The position numbers and the translations under genes were made by a program. The notes below the pieces were generated by a model. The model saw only the letters and a program-made list of their open reading frames with translations. It made no database searches and was not told where the DNA came from. A stretch of 27,557 nt of DNA from CAIYRG01 sp036273455. GTDB lineage: Bacteria; Pseudomonadota; Alphaproteobacteria; Micropepsales; Micropepsaceae. This document shows positions 1-6,795 of the stretch, piece by piece. How positions within the stretch are numbered: the stretch's first letter is position 1; each line of letters opens with the position of its first letter. Location of the stretch: NCBI GenBank assembly GCA_036273455.1, contig DASUHP010000135.1, forward strand, positions 1 through 27,557, written 5' to 3'.

Positions 1-124
1 GCAACCGCCGTGCGGTTTCGGCCAATTCCTTTGGGCGGATTGCGCCTTCCAATAGCGAATAGATGCTGCGGACACGCAGATGCACGAAATTGGCGTAGCC
101 CGCCGGCGCGGAATCCGAAGTCAT
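1..124 (-). CDS. dnaE: DNA polymerase III subunit alpha, N-terminal fragment (runs off the window)
   Basis: Reading the minus strand from the ATG at 124-122 gives 41 codons that stay open to the window edge. The peptide contains FVHLRVRSIYSLLEGAI at about residues 13-29, the conserved opening of the PHP domain of bacterial replicative polymerase alpha subunits. It starts 39 bases after the end of lolD on the same strand, an order (lolC-lolD-dnaE) common in Alphaproteobacteria. No strong Shine-Dalgarno is visible, so translation may depend on read-through from lolD. Only the first 3-4% of the protein is present, so polymerase motifs cannot be checked. Confidence 0.85.
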   Translation of the reverse strand, partial: MTSDSAPAGYANFVHLRVRSIYSLLEGAIRPKELAETARRL

Positions 125-163
125 GGCCAAGGCATTATGAATGATTCGGCTGGCTGGAGCAGG

Positions 164-889
164 TCAAGAACCGGTGACGCGCACACCATCCACAGTTTCG
201 GCCAATCCGCGCTCGACAATCCGGCCCTGGTCCAGGATCAATGTCCGGTCCATTTTCCGTGTGAGTTCGTGATTGTGCGTTGCAACCAGCGCCGTGAGCC
301 GCTCGCCGCGGACCAGTTCGATCAGCATGTCGAACACACCGTCTGCGGTTCGGGGATCGAGATTTCCGGTGGGCTCGTCCGCCAACAGGACGCGCGGCGA
401 GTTGGCGAGTGCGCGTGCAATCGCCACGCGCTGTTGCTCGCCGCCCGATAGCTGCGCCGGACGATGGGTCATGCGCTCGGCAAGGCCGACAAGCGAGAGA
501 AGACGTCTCGCCTCCTCTGCAGCCGCCTTGCGCGAAACACCGGCGATCCGCAGCGGCATGGCGACATTTTCTTCGGCATTAAATTCAGGCAGCAGATGGT
601 GGGCCTGATAGACGAAACCCAGCGACTTGCGCCGCAATTCCGTGCGCCGCCGCTCGGGCAGCCGCGAAACTGCTTCGCCATCGATCAAGACGTCTCCGGC
701 GGTAGGCGTTTCCAGCAAGCCTGCAATATGCAACAGCGACGACTTGCCGGCACCCGATTGGCCGACCAGCGCGACGATCTCCCCTTCGGCAAGGCCGAAC
801 GAAATTTCGCGGAATACGACCAGATCGCGGCCGCCCTGGTGATATATGCGCGCGACCCGGTCGAGCCGCAGCGGGGAATTTTCATTCAT
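164..889 (-). CDS. lolD: Lipoprotein-releasing system ATP-binding protein LolD
   Basis: This is a 241-residue ABC ATPase that powers release of outer-membrane lipoproteins from the inner membrane, together with LolC/E-type permeases. Walker A is GQSGAGKS at residues 43-50, the signature LSGGEQQR at 147-154, Walker B VLLADEP at 167-173 and the switch histidine at 205. The reading frame extends 20 codons upstream, but the ATG at 889 is preferred: it opens the normal family N-terminus (MNENSPLRL) and overlaps the end of lolC by 8 bases, as expected for a coupled pair. MacB and FtsE are related ATPases, but the permease partner next door supports LolD. Confidence 0.95.
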   Translation of the reverse strand: MNENSPLRLDRVARIYHQGGRDLVVFREISFGLAEGEIVALVGQSGAGKSSLLHIAGLLETPTAGDVLIDGEAVSRLPERRRTELRRKSLGFVYQAHHLLPEFNAEENVAMPLRIAGVSRKAAAEEARRLLSLVGLAERMTHRPAQLSGGEQQRVAIARALANSPRVLLADEPTGNLDPRTADGVFDMLIELVRGERLTALVATHNHELTRKMDRTLILDQGRIVERGLAETVDGVRVTGS

Positions 890-2144
890 ATCGCAGCGCT
901 TCCACCGGATCGAGCCTCGCAGCACGCCAGGACGGATACAGCGTGGCAAGGAATGACAGGGACAGCGCCATCACGATCACCGAGATCACTTCATATGGGT
1001 CGATCTTGGCCGGCATTTGACTCAGGAAATAGATCGTCGGGTCGAACAAAGTCGTCCCGGTGATGTTCGACAGGAATTGCCGGATCCTTTCGATATTGGC
1101 GCAGAACACGATCCCGATCAGGACCCCCAGCAATGTTCCGGTCGTACCGATGAAGGCGCCGGCGATAAAGAACACGCGCATCACCGCGCCCTTGCTTGCG
1201 CCCATCGTCCGCAAGATAGCGATGTCGCCGCCCTTGTCCTTCACCAGCATGATCAGTCCGGAAATGATGTTCAGTGCCGCGACAAGAATGATCAGCGTAA
1301 GGATCAGGAACATGACGTTGCGTTCGACATTCAGGGCGCCGAACAGGCTGGAATTCATCTGCTGCCAGTCCACCAGCCGCGCCCCAGGGCCCGCCGCACG
1401 CTGAACCGGAAGATGCCATGCGGCGACATTATCGGGCTGCGCCACCATCACTTCGATCCCCTGCACGGCATCACCCAGACCAAAAAACAGCTGAGCCTCT
1501 TTCAGGGGCATGAAGATGTAGGTCTGATCGTATTCGGACATTCCGATGTTGAATGTGCCGGCCACGCGATAGGTCTTGATGCGGGGGGTCGAACCGAAAG
1601 GCGTAACATCGCCATTCGGTGCAATCAGCGTCACCGTCATTCCGGGTGCAAGACCAAGCCGCTGCGCGAGTCTTCCGCCCAAAATCACTGAATCATCGGT
1701 GCCGAAATGGGCCAGAACATCCGGTCGGATTGTTGAAGATACCGCCGTAAGACGCTTGAGATCATCCGGGGTCAGGCCGCGCACCAGGGCACCAAAGGAT
1801 TCTCCCTGGCCATTCACCAGCACCTGGCCCTCAATGAACGGGGTCGCACCGGTGACTCCCTGAATCTGCCGGATACGGGCGACGCTGGCGTCGTAATCGG
1901 GAATACTGCCAGTGACGCTTTGCACGATGATATGGCCGTTAAGGCCGAGAATCCGGCCCAGCAGCTCCGCCCGGAATCCGTTCATCACGCTCATCACGAT
2001 AATCAGGGTTGCGACCCCAAGTGCGATCCCGATGAGGGAAAAGCCCGAAATGACCGAAATGAAGCTTTCCTGACGCCGGGCCCGCAAATAGCGGCCGGCG
2101 ACCAGCCATTCAAATCCTGAAAATGGTCCTGAAGACTTGGCCAT
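882..2144 (-). CDS. lolC: Lipoprotein-releasing ABC transporter permease LolC/E family
   Basis: A 420-residue inner-membrane protein with the LolC/E layout: one transmembrane segment near residues 28-50, a large periplasmic domain, and three further segments in the C-terminal 150 residues (roughly 275-300, 320-345 and 380-405) that form the FtsX-like permease domain. The N-terminus reads FEWLVAGRYLRARRQESFISV, characteristic of the family. Only one permease gene is present, as in many Alphaproteobacteria where a single LolC/E-like (LolF-type) protein probably works as a homodimer; this is inferred. It is translated first and overlaps lolD by 8 bases. It lies divergent from proS across a 70-base intergenic region. 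Confidence 0.93.
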   Translation of the reverse strand: MAKSSGPFSGFEWLVAGRYLRARRQESFISVISGFSLIGIALGVATLIIVMSVMNGFRAELLGRILGLNGHIIVQSVTGSIPDYDASVARIRQIQGVTGATPFIEGQVLVNGQGESFGALVRGLTPDDLKRLTAVSSTIRPDVLAHFGTDDSVILGGRLAQRLGLAPGMTVTLIAPNGDVTPFGSTPRIKTYRVAGTFNIGMSEYDQTYIFMPLKEAQLFFGLGDAVQGIEVMVAQPDNVAAWHLPVQRAAGPGARLVDWQQMNSSLFGALNVERNVMFLILTLIILVAALNIISGLIMLVKDKGGDIAILRTMGASKGAVMRVFFIAGAFIGTTGTLLGVLIGIVFCANIERIRQFLSNITGTTLFDPTIYFLSQMPAKIDPYEVISVIVMALSLSFLATLYPSWRAARLDPVEALRYE

Positions 2145-2155
2145 GCGGGCTCTTC

Positions 2156-2184
2156 TTGTCGTTAACTCTGGGTAACCTTATGCA
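2156..2184 (+). promoter_or_regulatory. Candidate sigma-70-like promoter for proS
   Basis: In the 70-base divergent region between lolC and proS, TTGTCG (2156-2161) and TATGCA (2179-2184) are separated by 17 bases. This suits a housekeeping promoter with transcription starting about 20 bases before the proS start codon. Both hexamers are imperfect and only spacing and position support the call. No clear counterpart for lolC was identified on the other strand. Confidence 0.3.
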
Positions 2185-2204
2185 TAACGGTAATTTGGCG
2201 AATT

Positions 2205-2208
2205 GGAG
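2205..2208 (+). promoter_or_regulatory. Ribosome binding site that fixes the proS start
   Basis: GGAG sits 6 bases before the ATG at 2215. The in-frame TTG at 2203 overlaps this site and has no comparable upstream signal, so the ATG at 2215 is taken as the start. Confidence 0.7.
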
Positions 2209-2214
2209 CCTTGG

Positions 2215-3774
2215 ATGCAAAGAGCTTTAAGCACGCTGCGGGAATCGAACGGCAAATCGAATTTCGCGGAGTGGTACCAGACGGTCGTTCGGGAAGCCGA
2301 CATGGCGGAAACTTCGCCGGTTCGGGGATCAATGATCATCAAGCCCTGGGGCTACGGCATCTGGGAGCAGATTCAGCGGCAACTCGATGGCCGGATTAAG
2401 GACAGCGGCCACGATAATTGTTATTTCCCGCTTTTTATTCCGCTCTCCTTCATCGCCAAAGAGGCCGAACATGTCGAAGGCTTCGCCAAGGAGATGGCGG
2501 TCGTCACCCATCACCGCCTGAAAATGTCCGGCGGCGCGCTGGTGCCCGATCCCGAGGCGCGGCTTGAGGAACCCCTCGTCGTCCGGCCGACTTCAGAGAC
2601 CATCATCGGGGATGCGTTTTCGCGCTGGATCAAAAGCCATCGCGACCTTCCGCTCCTGATCAATCAATGGGCCAATGTTGTGCGTTGGGAAATGCGCACG
2701 CGGCTGTTCCTGCGCACTTCCGAATTTCTCTGGCAGGAGGGGCACACCGCCCACGCCGACGCCGGCGAAGCCATGACCGAGGCGTTGACCATCCTCGAAA
2801 TGTATCGTGACTTCGCCGAGACCGTGCTCGCGATGCCGGTGATTGCCGGAGAAAAACCCGCCAATGAACGCTTCCCGGGTGCGGTAAACACCTGGTCGAT
2901 CGAAGCCATGATGCAGGACGGCAAGGCGCTGCAAGCCGGCACCTCGCATTACCTCGGGACGCATTTTGCCGACGCCCAGAATATCCGCTTCCAGAACGAA
3001 GCCGGCGAATTAACCTCCTGTCACACAACCAGTTGGGGCGTATCCACCCGGTTGATCGGGGGCGTCATCATGGTTCACGGCGACGATGATGGACTGCGGG
3101 TTCCGCCGGCCATTGCTCCGCGGCAGATCGTGATTGTGCCGATGCTGCGCAACAAGCCGGAGGATGCGGATGTGCTTGGCTATTGCGAGGCGCTGTCCCA
3201 AGCGCTGTCCCGCGAAACGGCGCTCGGCGATCGTATCCGCGTCCACCTCGACAGGAAGGACATCAAGTCCGCCGACAAACGCTGGAACTGGGTGCGCCGG
3301 GGTGCTCCGGTCATCGTTGAGATCGGCCCGCGCGATGTGGCGAATGGCAGTGTCACGTTCATGCGCCGCGACCAGTTGCGCGAGGGCGATAAAGTGCAAT
3401 CCACAGCCATGCCGCGCGATCGCTTCATCGCCGATGCCGGGAATATATTGTCCGCAATTCAGGTACGGCTGTTCTCCGAGGCAAGGACACGGCTGGAGGG
3501 CAATATCAAAACCGGCATCAACAGCTTCGACGAGCTGTCGGAATATTTTGGCGGTGGCGGAGATGACGATGAATCCGGCGAATTCCGCGGCTGGGTGCGC
3601 GTGGCATGGTCGCAACCGTCAGGTGCCGCACTGGATGACGTCGACGCCAGGCTCAAAAAACTGAAGCTCACAATCCGCAATGCCCCGATGGGTCAGAGCG
3701 CGGCATCCACCGGCAAATGCATCTTCACCGGCCAGCCTGCCGTCCAGGACATCCTCATCGCCCGCTCGTACTGA
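2215..3774 (+). CDS. proS: Proline--tRNA ligase, archaeal/eukaryotic-like (type 3) form
   Basis: This 519-residue class II synthetase attaches proline to tRNA-Pro. The N-terminal core carries FAEWY (about 17-21), the motif 1 region SPVRGSMIIKPWGYGIWE, the RPTSE block (about 124-128) and the motif 2 region RTRLFLRTSEFLWQEGHTAH (from about 161). An anticodon-binding domain follows, then a C-terminal domain ending in the tyrosine that is conserved in this subtype. The length, missing editing insertion and C-terminal tyrosine fit the type found in archaea, eukaryotes and Thermus, not the roughly 440-residue alpha form usual in Alphaproteobacteria (family knowledge). It is the only plus-strand housekeeping gene in the window. 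Its stop is 6 bases from the convergent transporter gene. Confidence 0.93.
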   Translation: MQRALSTLRESNGKSNFAEWYQTVVREADMAETSPVRGSMIIKPWGYGIWEQIQRQLDGRIKDSGHDNCYFPLFIPLSFIAKEAEHVEGFAKEMAVVTHHRLKMSGGALVPDPEARLEEPLVVRPTSETIIGDAFSRWIKSHRDLPLLINQWANVVRWEMRTRLFLRTSEFLWQEGHTAHADAGEAMTEALTILEMYRDFAETVLAMPVIAGEKPANERFPGAVNTWSIEAMMQDGKALQAGTSHYLGTHFADAQNIRFQNEAGELTSCHTTSWGVSTRLIGGVIMVHGDDDGLRVPPAIAPRQIVIVPMLRNKPEDADVLGYCEALSQALSRETALGDRIRVHLDRKDIKSADKRWNWVRRGAPVIVEIGPRDVANGSVTFMRRDQLREGDKVQSTAMPRDRFIADAGNILSAIQVRLFSEARTRLEGNIKTGINSFDELSEYFGGGGDDDESGEFRGWVRVAWSQPSGAALDDVDARLKKLKLTIRNAPMGQSAASTGKCIFTGQPAVQDILIARSY

Positions 3775-3780
3775 GGTTTT

Positions 3781-4713
3781 TTATCGCCTCTGACCGGCAG
3801 GGGAGAAAACCTCCGCACGGCGCGCCCGTTTAATATCGAGCTCACGGTAAAAGGTGTAGAGGCCCGACCCGACGATCAGGAGTGCTCCAGAGACACCGTA
3901 CAGGTCGGGGATATCGCCCCAGACAATAAATCCCGCGATGCTGGCCCAAACCGCAGCACTGTAGCGGAACGGCGCAACGACCGAGATTGCGCCGGTCCGG
4001 AGCGCCGCGATGTACAGGTAATTCGAGATCGTCACCAGGATGCCCGCGCCCACAAGATAAGAAAGCTCGCGTTGATCAAACCCGCGCCAATGTTCCCAAA
4101 ACACGCCAGGCACGGCAATCAGTCCAACGACGATCGTATTGATCAGCGCCACGGTCACCGACGGAATCCGGTTTCCGATGCGCACGGTAATCAGATCGCG
4201 AAACGCCCAGGTGACGGCCGTGAACTGGGCGAGAAGCAGATATGGATTCACCGATCCGCCAAACGGGTTCGCGACCAGCACCACACCAAAAAACCCAATG
4301 AAGATCGCTGACCACCGCCGCCAGCCGACATCTTCCTTGTAGATCAAGGCCGAAAGTGCAACCAGGATGATCGGTACCGTGAGCAGGATCACTGCGCTCT
4401 GGCCCAGCGTAATAAAAGGCAGTGCCGCCACGAAGGCGATCGTTCCGGTGCCCTCCAGCACGCTGCGTCCGATCACCGCGCGGTCACGAAACGCTGCCTT
4501 GTAGCGCAGACCGCCGAGATTCCAGGCCAATGTGAAGATGATCGGCAGCGAAATCAGATTCCGCATCACAATGACTTCGGTGGCGGGCAGGTGAGAACTT
4601 GCAAGCTTGGTGCAGGTGTCACTGCCGGCAAACACCAGCCGCGCCAGCACCATCAGCAGGATGCCGCGAATGTTGTCGGTCAGTGTGAAAAAGCCGAAGC
4701 GCCTGCCCATCAT
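3781..4713 (-). CDS. EamA/DMT-superfamily membrane transporter, substrate unknown
   Basis: The protein has about 310 residues and roughly ten hydrophobic segments in two tandem EamA-like halves, which is the drug/metabolite transporter fold. A GTG-started frame continues 25 codons upstream, but that stretch is non-hydrophobic and crosses the terminator hairpin at 4779-4802. The start is therefore placed at the ATG at 4713; a second ATG follows directly at 4710. No good Shine-Dalgarno precedes either, so the exact start is uncertain. The N-terminus reads NIRGILLMVLARLVFAGSDT, close to family members annotated as metabolite exporters, but the substrate cannot be told from sequence. It is convergent with proS and probably has its own promoter. 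Confidence 0.85.
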   Translation of the reverse strand: MMGRRFGFFTLTDNIRGILLMVLARLVFAGSDTCTKLASSHLPATEVIVMRNLISLPIIFTLAWNLGGLRYKAAFRDRAVIGRSVLEGTGTIAFVAALPFITLGQSAVILLTVPIILVALSALIYKEDVGWRRWSAIFIGFFGVVLVANPFGGSVNPYLLLAQFTAVTWAFRDLITVRIGNRIPSVTVALINTIVVGLIAVPGVFWEHWRGFDQRELSYLVGAGILVTISNYLYIAALRTGAISVVAPFRYSAAVWASIAGFIVWGDIPDLYGVSGALLIVGSGLYTFYRELDIKRARRAEVFSPAGQRR

Positions 4714-4778
4714 CAAAGGAACGGGGCATGGCGCAGCCGCCGGCGTCAAGTAGACTCTGCCATCCGTCGGATAAACGA

Positions 4779-4802
4779 AAGCCGCCACTCTGGTGGCGGC
4801 TT
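4779..4802 (-). terminator. Intrinsic terminator after the secreted 550-residue protein gene
   Basis: On the minus strand a perfect 10-base-pair stem (arms 4793-4802 and 4779-4788) encloses a 4-base loop and is followed by the T-rich run TTTCGTTT. It lies 22 bases after the stop at 4824. It should end that transcript and insulate the EamA gene downstream. Confidence 0.8.
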
Positions 4803-4823
4803 CCGTCCAGATTCCGTCGTTTG

Positions 4824-6476
4824 TTACCGCCCCACTGGCTTCATGCCGGCAAAGGCCACGCGTTCCCCGATGTGATCGATCAATCCCTTCACGTCGACTG
4901 TCGGCGGCGTATCGGCGCCAGCGACGGTGGAGATTTTTTCGAGTTGCACCACATCAAAGCCCATATGGCTGGTGTAGTCGCGATCGGCCGAATTGCGCAG
5001 CCGCTGCTCTGCCTTGTACCAGCGCGTCTTGGTCGCATCGTCGGTGCAGCCTTCCGCTTCCACACCGGTGGCACCCCAGCGCCGCTCCGCGCAGTGGTAA
5101 GGGTCGAAATCCAGCCGGAACAGCCGCTGCGCGACATCCTCGAAACCGAGAGTCACCGGCTGGCCGCGGCTGTTGGTGTAGGTGATTGTGCAGGCCGCGG
5201 CTTCCTGTTTGTAGATCTTCTGGAGGTCCTGCTTCAGGAACACACCATCATAAACGATGCGCGGGTCGCGCTGGTTGTACATGAAGATTTCCTTCTCCAG
5301 ATCGATATAGAGCTGGGCGAAGGCGGCCTTCAGGCGCGCGTCTCGCGAAGGACTGGCATAGGCTTCCCAGGTTGGATCGCCGGCCGTGTACACGTTCTCC
5401 GGCAGATGTGCCGGCTCAGGCTTCTTGTCGATGCCATCCTTGACAGCGAGATCGACCGCCATGACGCGATCATGCAATTCATTGCATATCGTCTGAATGC
5501 CGGAACGCAGTTCGTAGACCGGGTTATATGTCGGCGATCCTCCGGAAATCGCGGCACGGACATATTCATAAAATCCCAACGGCACGCCCTTGTACTGGAA
5601 CAGCGCACCATCACCGTCGCCCTTCTGGCCCGGCACATTCCCGGTATATTGCTCCATGGAGTAGTCGGAAATTTCAGTGTTGCGCGCGAGCTCGATATGC
5701 CCGCCAATCAGCTTTCCATTCACGTCATGTGCGCCGACAAGTTTCATCGGCCGCCAGTTCTTCAACCCACCGCCAAGCCGCGCCGGACTTTGCCCGAACT
5801 GCGCTCCGTAAACGCTGTGGGTGACGCTGAAATCCGGATGGGAATCCATGTAGTCGATCCGTCCGTCCGGTTCGACGTCGTAAACAATTCCGACATGGCC
5901 ATTGGTGTCATAAATGGCCGTGCCCGGATGAATTGATCCTGGCTGGATTTTTGGCGAATAGAAGTCCGAAAGCACGCCGTCGTCGATTGCCGGGTTTGTG
6001 CGATAGGTCGCCGTCGATACCCCTTCATGAACCTCACGCAGGGTGTCAAGCGCGTTCAAACCGCCGCCATGATCGACCAGATCACGCCTGGCGGTCGGGC
6101 GGTTACCACCGCCGTAAAAGCGGATGTCGCTGCCCTTGCCGGCAACGCCGTTCACATACCCAAAGGGCAGACCGTTCTTCCACGCATAATAGGCGCGCAA
6201 CATGTAGGGGAAATCGGCGCAGTCGCCTTCGAATTTCAGGGATTTCGGATCGCTGGCGCGATACGGATTCGCCGGATTGCGCAGACAGGCGATCGTATTG
6301 TCACACCCGCTATGGCCGATCGCCTTGACGAAATCCCCGAACCCTTTTTCGTCCGCAGCCGTCCACTCTGCTTTCGTGATGGTCCAAACACCCGAAACAG
6401 GATTTTGATCCTGGGCCTGGGCAGCCGTGCTTCCGAGCAATGCCGTAACGAACGCCGCCGCAAGAATTTTGCGCAT
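4824..6476 (-). CDS. Secreted protein of unknown function with a papain/NlpC-like catalytic pattern
   Basis: I do not recognise this 550-residue protein by name. It begins with a clear Sec signal peptide, with likely cleavage after AQA at residue 21. Two blocks suggest a papain-fold cysteine hydrolase of the NlpC/P60 or CHAP type: GDCADFPYMLRAYYAW (candidate nucleophile Cys86) and GHVGIVYDV (candidate base His194), followed by YMDSHPD near 209-215, which could supply the third residue. This role is inferred from the motif layout only. The C-terminal 250 residues are rich in charged and aromatic residues and contain Cys331, Cys429, Cys462 and Cys477, possibly disulphide-bonded outside the cytoplasm. 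The start is supported by GGAGAG 7 bases upstream. It lies 71 bases after the DUF1467 gene and ends at a terminator. Confidence 0.8.
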   Translation of the reverse strand: MRKILAAAFVTALLGSTAAQAQDQNPVSGVWTITKAEWTAADEKGFGDFVKAIGHSGCDNTIACLRNPANPYRASDPKSLKFEGDCADFPYMLRAYYAWKNGLPFGYVNGVAGKGSDIRFYGGGNRPTARRDLVDHGGGLNALDTLREVHEGVSTATYRTNPAIDDGVLSDFYSPKIQPGSIHPGTAIYDTNGHVGIVYDVEPDGRIDYMDSHPDFSVTHSVYGAQFGQSPARLGGGLKNWRPMKLVGAHDVNGKLIGGHIELARNTEISDYSMEQYTGNVPGQKGDGDGALFQYKGVPLGFYEYVRAAISGGSPTYNPVYELRSGIQTICNELHDRVMAVDLAVKDGIDKKPEPAHLPENVYTAGDPTWEAYASPSRDARLKAAFAQLYIDLEKEIFMYNQRDPRIVYDGVFLKQDLQKIYKQEAAACTITYTNSRGQPVTLGFEDVAQRLFRLDFDPYHCAERRWGATGVEAEGCTDDATKTRWYKAEQRLRNSADRDYTSHMGFDVVQLEKISTVAGADTPPTVDVKGLIDHIGERVAFAGMKPVGR

Positions 6477-6483
6477 TCAATCA

Positions 6484-6511
6484 CTCTCCATTTGTCCCGG
6501 CATGCAAATGG
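6484..6511 (-). promoter_or_regulatory. Ribosome binding site with an overlapping inverted repeat
   Basis: The Shine-Dalgarno GGAGAG (plus-strand positions 6484-6489) is 7 bases from the ATG at 6476. Just upstream, CCATTTG and CAAATGG (plus-strand 6505-6511 and 6488-6494) form a perfect 7-base inverted repeat with a 10-base spacer. The proximal arm includes the first two G's of the Shine-Dalgarno, so an mRNA hairpin or a bound protein could affect translation or initiation. The symmetry is seen directly; the role is inferred. Confidence 0.4.
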
Positions 6512-6547
6512 CAACGCACGAGATCGAGAGCGGTTGAGTGACAAATT

Positions 6548-6784
6548 TCAGCCCGGCGTGATGTAGACCATGTAGAAGACGTCGACAGCGGCAAAGATCA
6601 AGCCTGACAACACAGTGTTTGCCGCAACTCTCATCAGAATGCGTGGCCGCGCCGGCGCGCCAGGTTCCGTACCCGGAACAATATCGTTCAGCTCACGTTG
6701 ACTCTGGACGCCGAAAGGAAGGACGGCAAACAAGGCCACCCACCAGATGACAAAATAGACGGCTATACTGAGGCTCAAGCTCAT
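6548..6784 (-). CDS. DUF1467 family small membrane protein
   Basis: A 78-residue protein with two hydrophobic segments (about 3-24 and 55-76) joined by a short polar loop. The first segment and loop match the DUF1467 consensus: YFVIWWVALFAVLPFGV, then a GTEPGAPARP stretch. The family is confined mostly to Alphaproteobacteria and its function is unknown; it is commonly found near rnj and proS (family knowledge). It starts 11 bases after the rnj stop and is probably co-transcribed. No strong Shine-Dalgarno is seen. Confidence 0.9.
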   Translation of the reverse strand: MSLSLSIAVYFVIWWVALFAVLPFGVQSQRELNDIVPGTEPGAPARPRILMRVAANTVLSGLIFAAVDVFYMVYITPG

Positions 6785-6795
6785 CGGCGGGATAC

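Noticed and set aside
2203..2214. TTG at 2203 as the start of proS
   Set aside because: It overlaps the GGAG ribosome site that serves ATG 2215.
3775..3792. GAGG-T-run-CCTC between proS and the EamA gene as a bidirectional terminator
   Set aside because: The stem is only four pairs, with the T-run in the loop, too weak to call.
4728..5936. A 402-codon plus-strand open frame opposite the secreted protein gene
   Set aside because: It is an antisense shadow caused by GC-rich codon bias, with no motif. The minus-strand gene has a signal peptide, ribosome site and terminator.
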